From Cryptomeria japonica (taxonomy: Eukaryota > Streptophyta > Pinopsida > Cupressales > Cupressaceae), in contig NC_081412.1 in NCBI RefSeq assembly GCF_030272615.1, forward strand, positions 477,345,657 to 477,409,656: a stretch of 64,000 bases of DNA, read 5' to 3'. Below are positions 1-11,043 of this stretch, in pieces. A program made the position numbers and the translations under genes. Position 1 is the stretch's first letter. Each line of letters starts with the position of its first letter. The notes beneath the pieces are model-generated. The model was not told the origin of the DNA, did not search any database, and saw only the letters and a program-made list of their open reading frames with translations.

Positions 1-1469
1 TTATCCTCATCTATCAGATCAAACACTTTCTATACCAACTCTTATCAGTACTGGTAACTTTTGATAAACCTCTAATAAAGCATCATAACCGGTGTACTCA
101 GAAATAGTGCATGAAATGTAACATAATCAAGAACATCACATGAAAAGCATTCCATACATGAACACCATAATTTTTTACATGGAAACCCAAATAGGGATCA
201 ACCACGGTGGGATTTGGTACCCACAAATATTTGTACTCTTTTGAAGTATGTCCTGTTAGGAACTTAGCCCTTTTAGGAGCTTACAATACGCCCTGATAGG
301 AGCAGACCCTGTTAGGAGTCACCCAGTTAAGGGATTTCCCTAGGAGCTCAGTTAGGAGCTTGATGATCTGTTAGGATCAACCTTGTGAGAGGATTTACCA
401 CTCTTTTGAGAGCTTCCCTATTAGGGGACTTAAATGTTCAAGGCCTGTAAGGACTTACCCGGTTAAGGGATTTAACCTGCTGCAACTGTTAGGGAACAAC
501 AATGAAAAAGTGATCTATTACTTGCACTTCTCAGCTTGTTGAATCAGATATGCTCAAAACTCTGCAACTCTCAAGCAGATCTCACACTACTCTTGGAAAA
601 CTCAACACATTCTATTAAGACCACTGACACAATAAACATCAACTGTGTCATCCTAAATAGCCATCTCAACTAGGTTGTCTACTAAACCCTAATTATATCA
701 TGAAATTACAATACAAATCATAAGATATCATCTCAAATCAATATACGGATCATTACATCAAATTAGAATGCAATATCAACCGTTGGTTGATCGAAACCCA
801 TCACGAAAATCCGATCTGTATCAAAGTCAAAACCTCAAAACACTCAACTAAGCATTTCGTTGTTTCCCAAGAAATTATTCCTGGAATCGTGCCAAAACAA
901 AAATCAAACATTTCATGTGGGTTGTGTCATGTTACCACCTTCATGTAGACTCATCGTCGATCACCGCCATAACAAAAATTATTACCAGTTTGATGATTTC
1001 TTCACCGGTCCTTAAACCATACCTTAGCCAAACTTCATCAAAAATTTGAAACAAACCTTTCAGTAGTCAGCACAAGTTCTGGTTCCAATCAGATACTCCT
1101 TTCCATGATACAATCTCACATTCCAAACCGCAAATCACCAGTCATCATCGATCACCCAATTCAACCAAAACATTTCTGCTTTACTGGTTAAAGTCCTAAT
1201 TCACAATCTTTTGTTCTTTGTCGATAAGCCTTTTCTTTCGATAAACCAAATCACTTAGATAATAAAACAAAACATTTGGAACATCAATAATCATCATTTG
1301 ACATCAGTTGCCATCAATAACAACATGAATAACTGATCAAGTCATCTAATCACAAAATCTCAATCTTTTCATCACAAATAGTCTTCTATCCTCTACCAGT
1401 GTAGTGATCGGTCTTTAACTGCATCACCTGTATCATCTCATTTTGCATCAGTTATGCTAAATTCCAACA
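1..1469 (-). repeat. Copia-type LTR (element L), partial, minus orientation
   Basis: Read on the minus strand this has the anatomy of the A/B-type LTRs: a series of 'aaatcccttaac' / 'tcctaacaggg' phrases and a 'gtttccatg' box around 175-215 that recurs in the other Copia-type LTRs of the window. The plus-strand right end is CCAACA at 1464-1469, the complement of a TGTTGG LTR start. No G-rich polypurine tract lies beyond it, so a solo LTR or truncated copy is likely. The left end is outside the window. No ORF is seen. Confidence 0.55.
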
Positions 1470-1502
1470 TTGTCTAGATAGCCTGCAATGTTGAAGGGAT
1501 TA

Positions 1503-2305
1503 AGAAGCAGTCACCGACTAGGAGGGACCTCAAAGAGATCAATCCAGACCGGTCAGCAAGAGTAAACACAATGGAAACATAGGGACATGATGGAGGCAAT
1601 GCATAACAGATTGAATTATATAATTAAAACTAATTACAACCAACTGGTAACAACCAGGTTAGAGAAACCGGCTCACAGGACTACTAAAACATGCTCAAAA
1701 TACAGAACAGGTCACAACCGGGACCTCAAATCTTAAGATCTATCTTCTATGCTTAGTCTAACTTCTTGATTACATTCTAATGCTCTATTACAATGATTTA
1801 TATGATCCAAAGGGATTTGGTTGGCCCAAAAAGAATCTAGTCAGCCCAAAAAGGATCAAAACCCGAAGAACAAGACCTAACGTGCAAAACCAACAAGGTC
1901 GGCCTCCGCCAAAGAAATTCCTCTAGAAAATCCAAAGGATGAAGTGTAGATCATCAGACAAGGTCATCCACATGCTAAGAAACATCGAAATCAATGCACA
2001 AGGCTCTTTAAGCTATGGAAGGGATCTAGTAGATCACTAATGCAAATAGGTCTAGGCAACTAGTAACAAAAAACTGTCTCAGAAACTAGTAGTGATAACT
2101 TGCCATAAAATTATCCAAATGCTCCATGGTTTTGGAATAAGGAATATGATCAAGTCTTCAGGAAAAATCCAACTCCACAAGTTCCAGTGCGCCAATTCTA
2201 GGACACGCAGAAAGAAATGTTGAAACTGCAAACAGAAAGAAAAACAAAAAGGAAATATTTTTTGTTGATGCAAGATTGCTATGAACCGAGGATTCTCCTG
2301 AATCA
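1503..2305 (-). repeat. Element K 3' LTR
   Basis: It aligns along its length with 6934-7720, sharing for example the 'gggacctcaaagagatcaa' block near 1523 and 6957. On the minus strand it starts TGATTCAGG at 2305. The far end is AGAAGCAG where the partner has TGAAGTAG, so the terminal base is mutated. I see no clean polypurine tract just above 2306. Confidence 0.88.
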
Positions 2306-2345
2306 GACATTCGGGGTTGTTGAGAAAGTAAGTCTCTCACTTTAT

Positions 2346-2580
2346 TGGGGTTAGAGGAAAACCAAGGTGTTCTATCTGTGCCTAAGAAATCCAAGATAAA
2401 TCTTCAACTGGTTTGTCCTTCTACTTCACAAGATACTCCTTATAATGATTGCTCTGGGTACTATGCCCAGTCCTACTATCCAAAATGTCTTCAATCTGAT
2501 CTAGTTCCTTCTAGGGAAACTATTTCTCCAAGTTTGCAATACTATCCTCACTGAATTTTGGTTCATGATACTAATGAAGA
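2346..2580 (-). pseudogene. Element K integrase tail: chromodomain relic
   Basis: Reading on from the integrase module at 2571 in the same minus-strand frame gives a chromodomain-like stretch. An 'IEDILDSR' lead-in is followed by 'YKEYLVK', a stop where the conserved Trp is expected, then 'KDKPVEDLSWIS'. Such domains at the integrase C terminus of chromoviruses direct insertion into particular chromatin. Five in-frame stops lie in roughly 75 codons and all are TAG; three sit where Gln or Trp would be expected. Identity as a chromodomain is by pattern only. Confidence 0.7.
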
Positions 2581-3691
2581 TCTACAATGTTAAACATAGG
2601 TGAAATACTTAGACTATCCGGTAACTCCACTTCATATGCATTCCCAGAACTGAATTTTCTCAAGATCCTGCAAGGTCCAAAATTTCTCATCTGCAACTTG
2701 TTATAAGTTCCAACCGGGAATCTTTCTTTTCTCAGATACAGCATCACTTCATCGCCAACATAAAATTCCTTATGCCTCCTCTTCTCATCTACCTTCTCCT
2801 TATACTTGTTGTTCACATCCTCCAAATGTTTCTTAACTTGAATATGTATGCAAATTCTTCTGCTTTTGAACTTCTCTAGTCTTCACTGCTAATATCTCTT
2901 AATTCTGATACACCTCTAGGATGTACTCCATTAACAATCTCAAAAGGTGTTTTTCTGGTACTCCTGTTTACTAAATTATTGTAGGCAAACTCTTCTTATG
3001 CAAGAATCAAATCCCAACTTCCAGTTTTATCTCCAACTAAACATCTCATCAAATTTCCCAAGCTCTAGCTAACTACTTCTATTTTTCCATCAGTTTGTGG
3101 ATGAAAAGTAGAACTGAACTTCAAATCTATCTTCATCTTCTTCCAAAGTGTTCTAAAAAAATAGCCAACAAACTTAGTGTCTCTGTCTGAAACTATGCTC
3201 TTAGGTAATCCATGCAATCTCACTACTTCCTTGAAAAATAGGTCTGCTATATGCAGTGCATCTGATGTCTTCTTACAATGTATGAAATGAGCCATCTTAG
3301 AGAATCTATCCACTACCACAAATATAGAATCATTCCCTCTTTGTGTTTTAGGCAATCCAAGTATGAAATACATGCTTATATCCTCCCAAGGTCTTATCGA
3401 TATTGTCAAAGGTTTATACAATCCCACATTCTAATTACTACCCTTTGCAACTTGACAAACTCTACAATTTTGCACATATTTCCTAACATCCTTATGAATC
3501 TGGGGCCAAAAGTAATGCTCACTCACCAATGCTATTGTTTTGTCAATACTAAAATGTCTGGCTAATCCTCCATTGTGTTTTTCCTTTATCGGATTCTCCC
3601 TCATAGAAATCTTAGGTATGTAGAACTGAACTCCTCTAAATAAAATCCCATCCCGAATGAAGTAATCCAACCACTTTCTTATATCTACCAT
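2571..3691 (-). pseudogene. Element K integrase (zinc domain, DDE core, C-terminal module)
   Basis: 3431-3691 encodes the N-terminal HHCC zinc domain, with the terminal pair seen as 'CRVCQ'. 3065-3427 encodes the catalytic core, with '[12 protein letters not shown]', 'SDRDTKF' and '[11 protein letters not shown]'. 2571-2825 encodes the C-terminal module with 'GDEVMLYLRKE' and 'FGPCRILRK', a GPY/F-type motif. The second Asp (SDRD) and the final Glu are present. The first Asp of the triad, in the motif W-E-D-I-S-M-D-F, is Tyr (ISMYF, GAT to TAT). The zinc domain and core are split by one TAG at about 3430. The enzyme cannot be active as it stands. Confidence 0.9.
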
Positions 3692-3868
3692 AACTGGTTC
3701 TCTACATGCTCTCTAAGGTTCTACAAAATCAGGGTCATCATCATACAAGGTCTTCAATTCCTCAAATCCTAATACTGTCACTCTCATATTTGTCAGCAAA
3801 TTCCTTCTCCTACTCAATGCATCAACAACTTTGTTAGATTTCCCACTTCTATGCTTCAACACAAAGGT
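3692..3868 (-). pseudogene. Element K RNase H to integrase linker
   Basis: This is a decayed continuation of the pol frame between RNase H and the integrase zinc domain. It holds a TAG just before 'RACREPV', where Gln is likely. No separate domain is visible. Confidence 0.5.
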
Positions 3869-5195
3869 CTAACTTTGCAAAAATTCCACCCATCTCATAT
3901 GTCTCTGATTCAACTTACTCTGGCTATTCAAAGATTGCAAGGTTTGATGATCCATATACAACACAAACTCCTTAGGCAACAGGTTATGTCTCCACTTCTT
4001 CAAGGCTTGAACTATGGCATAAAATTCTTGATCATACACTGAATATCTCCTCCAAGCATCATTCAATTTCTCACTGAAATAAGCTACTACTCCTATTGTT
4101 GTTCCACTTGTATCACAATCCACTTAAAATACTTTATTTAAATCCAGTAAAGCCAACATAGGCTTCTTAGTCACTTTCCGTTTCAACAGTTCAAAACTCT
4201 TGTTTGCTTCGGTGGTCCACTAGAATTCCTTCCAATATCCCCTCATGGTATCAGTCATAGGGATACAAATTCAACTAAAATTTCTGATGAACTTCCGGTA
4301 GAAAATAGCCAATCCATGAAATGATCTTACCTCTCCAATGCTTTCCGATGTAGACCACTCAACAATTGCTTTTACTTTCTCAAGGTCCATCTTCAAACCA
4401 TCCTCAAATATCACAAATCCCAAATAGACTAATTCATCTTTCATGAAAGTACACTTCTTAAGATTTATCAACAAATTTTCTTCCCTCAACCTCTGCAAAA
4501 CCTTTCTCAAATACAACAAATGCTCCTCTTGTGTCTTACTGAAAATCAAAATGTCATCCAAATATACAATAACAAACTTACCCAATAATTTCTTGAATAC
4601 CTCATTCATCAGCCTCATGAAAGTACTCAGAGCATTAGTTAACCCAAAAGGCATCACCAATATACAGTCCTTCATTTGCCTTGAATGTTATCTTTCACTC
4701 ATCTCCTTCTCTGATCCTAATTTGATGATATCCACTCTTCAAGTCTATCTTTGTAATGTATTTGGCTTCACTAAAATAGTTCATTATGTCATCCATCCTA
4801 GGCAAAGGAAACCGGTATTTCACTGTGATCTTGTTTATTGCTCTGGAATTGGTACACATTCTCCACTCTCCATTCTTCTTAGGTGCTAATATTGTTGGTA
4901 CTACATAAGGGCTCAAACTTTCTCTGATCAAACCATTTTTCAACAACTCCTGCACTTGTCTATTCAGCTCTTCATTCTTTGTCGGTGTCATCCGGTGTGC
5001 AACTTTGTTAGGCAAACTAGCTCCAGGAACCAGGTCCATGCAATGACTGATACTTCTCACAGGTGGCAATCCATCGGGCACATTATCTAAAATGATGTCT
5101 TCATATTCTATCAGCAAATATTTTATCTCTTCTGATTCTTCTTCTTCTTCATGATCTGGATTTTCAGTCTTCTTAGGAACTAAGGAAAAACACAC
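3869..5195 (-). pseudogene. Element K reverse transcriptase and RNase H
   Basis: 4695-5195 holds the start of Ty3-type RT: the 'PYVVPTILAPKKNGEWRMC' fingers motif, 'AINKITVKYRFPLPRMDD', and 'KIDLKSGYHQIRI' with the first catalytic Asp. 4271-4675 continues with 'VMPFGLTNA' and the '[10 protein letters not shown]' box, which supplies the Asp-Asp pair. 3869-4123 is RNase H, beginning 'CDTSG' with 'YDQEFYAIV' and 'YMDHQTL'. The catalytic boxes survive, but a TGA (probably from a Trp codon) and a frameshift separate the two RT halves near 4680. The stop before RNase H is TAA in a Gln position. Confidence 0.93.
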
Positions 5196-5854
5196 ACACT
5201 CTCATGTCTCAATCCATCTAGGAATTTCCTTCCATCCACCAAACAGATTCTAGCATTCGTACAAACTTCACTCTTCAAAGGTTCCTCCAAGGGCAACAAG
5301 GTTTTCTTCATCCCATTGGCCACAATAGTGTATGTGCTCTTCCTCACATCATGTATTTCCTGTCTATCAAACTGCCAAGCTCTACCCAACAAAAGATGGC
5401 AAATACCCATAGGAATAATATCACACAAGAATTCATCATGATAATTCCCAATTTTCAATTTCACTAAACATTGCTCACTTGCAAACAACTTATGTTCATC
5501 CTGAATCCATGCTATCTGATAAGGCTTAGGGTTCTTCAATCATTCCAAGTTCAATTTATTCACCATCTCTTCTAAAACAAGATTATCTAAACTACCACTA
5601 TCAATAACAACTTTACAACATTTACCGAATACCTTACATCTGGTCTTGAACAAATTATTTCTCTGCAAGGGCTCTTCATCTCTCCCGGTATGACATAAAG
5701 CTCTCATCATCAAGAGTTCTCCATCTTCCAGTTTATTATATGATCTGGTGGGGTTTTCTTCCAACACTGCTGCTCTTTCGGCATTCTCTATCTTCTTACA
5801 CTCAAAAGCATGATGTCCTTCTCCTCTACACTTATAGAAAGTTCCTCTAAACAC
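5180..5854 (-). pseudogene. Element K Gag zinc knuckle and aspartic protease
   Basis: The start of the frame (5854 downward) has a CCHC zinc knuckle whose first Cys is Phe (F-Y-K-C-R-G-E-G-H-H-A-F-E-C), which should abolish normal zinc binding. About 60 residues later is the protease active site 'VVIDSGS', a DSG form instead of DTG, followed by 'NLVLEEMV'. The second part (5180-5539) has 'FLCDIIPMGICHLLLGRAW', the typical second hydrophobic motif of plant Ty3 proteases. The frame then shifts into RT near 5190. The protease would cut Gag-Pol in the particle. Confidence 0.85.
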
Positions 5855-6824
5855 TCTCCTATCTTGTCTTCCAAAATTCTCATTCTAGTAGCCATCCGGT
5901 TCTCTCCTCCGGTAGAAATTTTTATCATATTTCTGGTATGAATTACCTTCTTTATTCACTTCTTTGTCCTTATTTTGATCTGTATAGGTTCCTCTACCTC
6001 TAGCATATCCTCTTCCTCCTTGAAATCTTCCTCCGAAAAACCTTCCACCTCTGCCTGTCTGCCTCTGCTCATGTCTTTTGTTTAGCTTCTCTTCTGCCTT
6101 CAGGGCATACTTTTAATCCTCTTCAACACTCTGTAATTTGATCAAACTGAGTTCATCTTGTATAGACACCCACAATCCATTCAAATATCTTGCAACTTGT
6201 TCAACTTCATCATCACCATGTCCTCATCTGATATTCAACTTGTAAAATGCTTCGGTGTATTCCTTCACACTAGATTCGTTCTGTCTAAAATTCTACAACT
6301 TCTGGAATAGATTTACTTGATAATCAACTGGCATAAATTTTGATTTCAACTTAGCAACCATTTGATCCCATGTCGATCTTTTTTTTACCTCTTCTCTATC
6401 TATCAACCTACAAATGCTCCCACCAACGAGATGAATGACCTTTCAATCTGGTACGGGCATATTTCACCTTCCTTTCTTCTGCAGTGTTTTCAAAATCAAA
6501 ATATTTCTCCATCTCCGAGATCCAATCCATCAATTCATCTGAATCTAAATTTCCATCATATTCCAGTGGGGTAAAATGAGGTTTAGTATTCACCCTACTC
6601 AAAACCCTCAAAAACCTTTCCTCATCTGAATCATCTGGCAGTGGGTTTACTTGTTCTGTTGGGGCTTCTTCTCCTTCATCTTCACTTACATCTTCAATGT
6701 GTTAGCCTCTTCTCTGGGTTGTCTCCATGGCTTCCAACCAGGCTACTATTCCTTGCAACATTTCCATCACAACAGGGTTTGCATTCCTACACACTCCACC
6801 ATTCCTAGTTCCTCTTTGCGCCAT
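5855..6824 (-). pseudogene. Element K Gag (capsid region)
   Basis: The likely start is the ATG at 6824, reading 'MAQRGTRNGG', which begins about 100 bases downstream of the primer site. 6408-6611 is a retrotransposon Gag domain with 'FTPLEYDGNLDSDELMDWI' and 'RLKGHSSRWWEHL'. Further on come 'YLNGL' and a Gly/Arg-rich stretch (6000-6060) before the knuckle. Stops interrupt it at several points, and 6611 and 5854 are not in the same frame, so at least one indel has occurred. It would form the particle shell and bind RNA. Confidence 0.85.
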
Positions 6825-6919
6825 CTTTATGCCCATCCTTTGTAGCTGTAGGTTGGATCCACAGTCCACCACCCTACAACAAAATTCTCAGGACAACACA
6901 ATCTCTAGAATGAAAGCTC

Positions 6920-6931
6920 GCTCTGATACCA
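6920..6931 (-). other. Element K primer-binding site (initiator Met tRNA)
   Basis: The reverse complement is TGGTATCAGAGC, the standard plant initiator-Met primer site. It is intact and two bases from the LTR edge. It fixes the transcription direction and the LTR boundary. Confidence 0.95.
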
Positions 6932-6933
6932 CT

Positions 6934-7720
6934 TGAAGTAGTCAGCGGCTATAAGGGACCTCAAAGAGATCAATCCAGATCGGTCAGCAAGAGTAAACAC
7001 AATGAAAACATAGGGACATGATGGAGGAAATGGAGAACAGATTAAATTATATAATGAAAACTGATTACAACCAACCAGTAACAACTAGGTTATAGAAACC
7101 AGCTCACATGTTTGCTAAAACATGCTCAAAATACAGAACAGGTCGCAACCGGGACCTCAAATCTTAAGTTCTATCTTCTATGCTTAGTCTAATTTATTGA
7201 TTACACTCTAATGCTCTATTACAATGATTTATTTATATGATCCAAGGGGATCCAGTCGACCCAAAAGGGATCAAAACCCGAAGAATAAGACCTAACGTGC
7301 AAAACCAACAAGGTCGGCCTCCGCCAAAAAAATTCCTCCAGAAAATCCAAAGGATAAAGTGTAGATCACAGGAAAAGGTCAGCCACATGCTAAGGAACAT
7401 TGGAATCAACACACAGGGCTCCGCAAGCTATGGAAGGGATCCAGTAGATCACCAACGCAAATAGGTCCAGGCAACCGGTAACAAAAAATTGTCTTAGAAA
7501 CCGGTAGCGATAACTTGTAGAAAAATTATCCAAATGCTCCATGGTTTGGGAATAAGGAAGATGATCAAGTCTTCAAGAAAAATCCAACTCTACAGGTTTC
7601 GGTGAGCCAAATCCAAGACACATAGAAATAAATGCTAAAACTACAAATAGAAAGCAAAAGAGACAGGAAATATTTTTGGTTGATGCAAGAATGCTATGAA
7701 CTAGGGATGCTCCTGCATCA
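6934..7720 (-). repeat. Element K 5' LTR
   Basis: On the plus strand it begins TGAAGTAG and ends CTGCATCA, so it is TG...CA on either reading. It is the partner of 1503-2305 and would hold the promoter and polyadenylation signals. The flanking GATAA (7721-7725) is the target duplication. The two LTRs differ by scattered substitutions and small indels, so the insertion is not recent. Confidence 0.9.
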
Positions 7721-8851
7721 GATAATCATTAGCTCAAAGAAACATGTAGATCAACATATCTTCAAAGTAATTAAAGCCACCTAACAAGCATGCGATAAGG
7801 ATAATTGAAGCTCATGAGTAGACTTTAAGATATAGATTGCACTTCATAATGTAGAAGGATACTTTTGTCACAACTAGTCAATATTGTTGCAAGGATATAG
7901 GAGGTATGCCTTATTTTCATGCAAGAAAAAATGGTGTGAATTAGTAACAAATTTTATATTTTTAAGGAAGATGAAAATTAAGAAGAATTTTACATGCAAC
8001 CATCTTGGAATATTTAGGTTAAAACAAGGATAATTCATCATCAACGCTTTTTTCAGCACCCAAGAGGTTGGACACATAGCATCCAGAAGTTAGAACATTT
8101 ATTTTTCTATCAAGGGACATCACTTAGATGCTCCCAATAGTTTTTACTTTCTAGATATTATTTTTAAGGGATATAATATAAATCTCTAATTTTTCAAGGA
8201 ATGGAACTATTCTAAGAACTTATAACACTTGTGTATTTCATTTTGATCAATAAAATAGTTTTTTGTCCTTAATTATATCTTTTTGTGGTGTGAATTGTTG
8301 AAAAGTTTAAAAAATTATGTTGTGAAATGTTAGTTTCCTTGTAATTTCATGTCATATTTTAACCTATACAAAATTTTAGGGTATTGTACAGTACTAATCA
8401 ATCAATAAATATCATATTAAACATGGTTAACTGATTTAAGAGTTAATCAAATGTCATTTGGTGCATCACGACAAGTTGTTTCCAGTAATCTTCTCTACCA
8501 TTTTCATTAGTAAAAAATAAGTGGGATTAGGTTAGCTTCAATTATCCAAAGTATAATTTAAGTGGGGAACCAACCCTTCATTTGGAGTTTTGACTTCAAA
8601 TAGAAAATCCCCACACCTTGAAATGATCCCAATGCTATCTCTAAACTATTGAATAAGGTTCAACAAGGTTGCATGTTCATGTGAAAACACACACCTTAGA
8701 TTGATCTTGAGGATAAAAACTAGATTCTCACCTATGTAAGAAAAGGATAGTTTGTGTATCCTCTCCTCTTATGCTTCATGTGATGTTGAGGATTGAAAGT
8801 AGTCATTATTTTTTCTTTCTTTTTATGGGTTCTAGATACTTATATTTTATT
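7721..8851. other. Interval with no gene seen
   Basis: AT-rich sequence between element K and a family-F LTR. Short ORFs here have no recognisable motif. It presumably continues whatever K inserted into, but I could not match it to the sequence left of 1498. Confidence 0.5.
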
Positions 8852-9858
8852 TGTTGGAAATATGAGTTTGTATCGTTGACATTGATGTCAAACTTGGTTG
8901 TCCAGATGGATTCTAGTTTAGATATGTTCATTTTTTTGTTTAGTGTTACAGTTGTGTTTGTTGTTGTAGTTTGAGTTTGATATTTTGGTGTTGGTTGTGG
9001 CTATTTGATTTTGGTTTGCAGAATTTAGTTGTTTATGTTCTCTAGCAGTAAAGGTGTCTATTAGAATAGTTCAAAAAGTCTTCAGTGGCCTTCGGATATG
9101 CTAAAGTTTATGTTGTTGTTTTTTGGACATGATTATGTGGCTTGTACAATATTCTCAGGTTGTTTCTCTAGTGGTGTTTTTGTTCCACAAGAGAGCTATG
9201 TTGTTTTGTGTTTGGAATATTCAGTTTTCTTTTGGTTTGGTGTGTCCATATAGATTATCTCGATTGGATCTTCTTTTTTGTATCGGATATGCATTGGAGG
9301 ATGAGTTAGAATGTTGTTATGGGTCTCACCATTGTGTGTGGAGATCTGCGTGACATAATTTGCATTGGAAGATGTCTTTTAGTTGACTGATTAATGAGTT
9401 CTATCGTTACATTTGATGGTGACTTAAAAGGATATGTTAGCGTGTGTGGATCATTGGATTCATCTTGGAAGGATGTGTTATGATGTATATAGGTCCCCTC
9501 TTTTTCCTAGAGTGGACTACCTTGAGTATTTTTGGTATGGGTGGCTTATTTTATGCAATATTATTTATTTCGATTGTGGCCAACCCTCAGTTAGGTTTTT
9601 AGTGATCTATCTTATATTTAAGAGGTGTGATTATATGAGTTGAGAAAAAAAATGGGTTTGAATTGATGAGAAGCGTATGTGAATTATATGCAAGCATATT
9701 TGAAAGTGTAGATGTGAGAAAGATATTTAAGAGCATTGAAGGTGATATATTCTACGAGATGGTGCATTGAGTCAATGATATTGGTCAAAGATGTTTGCTA
9801 TGATGTTGATCATGTTAGGACTATAGAAGAATTTCTTCTCATTTTGTTACATGTATGT
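8852..9858 (+). repeat. Family-F LTR, 5' portion, broken by element A
   Basis: It starts TGTTGGAAATATGAG like the copies at 27955 and 33311 and follows them for about 1 kb, including 'ttctcaggttgtttctcta' and the short ORF described in the findings. It stops at 9858 where element A begins. I could not convincingly find its remainder after 23965, so it may have been truncated before or after A inserted. Confidence 0.75.
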
Positions 9859-10968
9859 TGTTGGCTTGATGATGATGTTTTTGATGTAATAGGTTGATTG
9901 ATGACTTGTTTTGTGTTGTCATTGATGGCAACCATATTTTGTCAGTCATCTAAGTCACTTATTCCAACTGGTAAAGCTTAACCGGTAGTAGAAGCAGTTA
10001 AATAGTGAACCAGTGAAGAAGTACAATGTTATGATCAAGGGACCGGTATGGGAAATCAGTAAAGATTCAAGTGTTGCGGTTTGGAGTGAATGTGTATGAC
10101 AATGACAGGAGTCTATGTCTAGAACCACATCAACAGATTCAAAGTTTGGAGTGAGTTATGATGTATTGTACAATCAATCAGGAAGAACAGTTAACCGGTA
10201 GATATAATGTTTTATTTTTGTTTGTGGCTGACATAAGTAAAGCTTGTAAAGCAAGATTGACCAGATACATTGAACCTAGGAAATTGTTCCAAGGTTGTTT
10301 GTCAACTTAGTAGAGTTGTTTATAAATTGATGAATATTAAGTGATGATGTATTAGATGAAGGATCTAGATTGAAGATTTGATTGTGCGATGGAAGGTGAA
10401 GATTTGTATTGATGTTTAGTCGGTGTTAGTTGCAGAACTGAACTGGATCTTATCAGGCATAAAGGTGCTATATGCAGATCAACTACTTGTTGTTTCCTAA
10501 CAGTTGTAGCAGTCTAAATCCCTTAACTGGGTAGGTCCTAACATGCCTGAATGTGTAAATCCCTTAACTAGGTAGCTCATTAATTTGGGTTTAAATCCTC
10601 CAGCGAGGTTGCTCCTAATAGGGCAAATCTCCTAACAGAGCTCATATTGTAAATCCCTTGACTGGGTGACTCCTAAGAGGGTCTACTCCTAACCGTGCAT
10701 CATTGTCGTATGACCTTATTCAGTGTGATCATTGTACTACATTTAGTGGATCTTATGGGTACTAATTCCCATAATGGTTTTTCCCATTTTGGTTTCCACG
10801 TGAAAAACATTGTGTTATGTGGTGCATACTTAATTGGGTATTAGCTTATGTGGTTATTTTTCTTGCATGCTTGTTAAGTTTCAAATTGATTAAGTGGTGA
10901 TCAGATTTGTGTTGTTGTTTTTTCTTGCACGGATTCACCCCCCCTCTTAGTGCCTTATAAGTTTATCA
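9859..10968 (+). repeat. Element A 5' LTR
   Basis: A 1110-bp LTR. It contains the 'aaatcccttaactgggt' and 'tcctaaca' phrase series (10500-10690), 'gtttccacgtg' near 10790 and a C-run 'acccccccctctt' just before the end. The same elements in the same order occur in the three other LTRs of A and B. The primer site follows after two bases. Confidence 0.9.
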
Positions 10969-10970
10969 AT

Positions 10971-10982
10971 TGGTATCAGAGC
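10971..10982 (+). other. Element A primer-binding site (initiator Met tRNA)
   Basis: TGGTATCAGAGC is a perfect initiator-Met site two bases after the 5' LTR. Confidence 0.95.
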
Positions 10983-11043
10983 TTGATTCCCTTATGGCTT
11001 AATCGCTTGGGAAGGATCCCTAAGGCTATCATGGGGGAATGAA

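Larger units (their letters stand above)
1503..7720 (-). mobile_element. Element K: Ty3/gypsy chromovirus, complete but inactive
   Basis: Two similar LTRs (803 and 787 bp) in the same orientation bracket about 4.6 kb of Gag-Pol relics. The target duplication is GATTA (1498-1502) against GATAA (7721-7725). The initiator-Met primer site lies inside the right LTR, so transcription ran right to left. Domain order in that direction is Gag, zinc knuckle, protease, RT, RNase H, integrase, GPY/F-like module and chromodomain, which is the chromovirus order. Every ORF carries stops or frameshifts. Confidence 0.92.

Noticed and set aside
1462-1494. Inverted repeat 'caacattg ... caatgttg' as a regulatory hairpin
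   Set aside because: Arms are only 8 bp and it straddles the LTR L edge and flank; chance is likely.
4443-4889. 148-codon plus-strand ORF in element K
   Set aside because: It is the antisense shadow of the K reverse transcriptase, whose motifs are clear on the minus strand.
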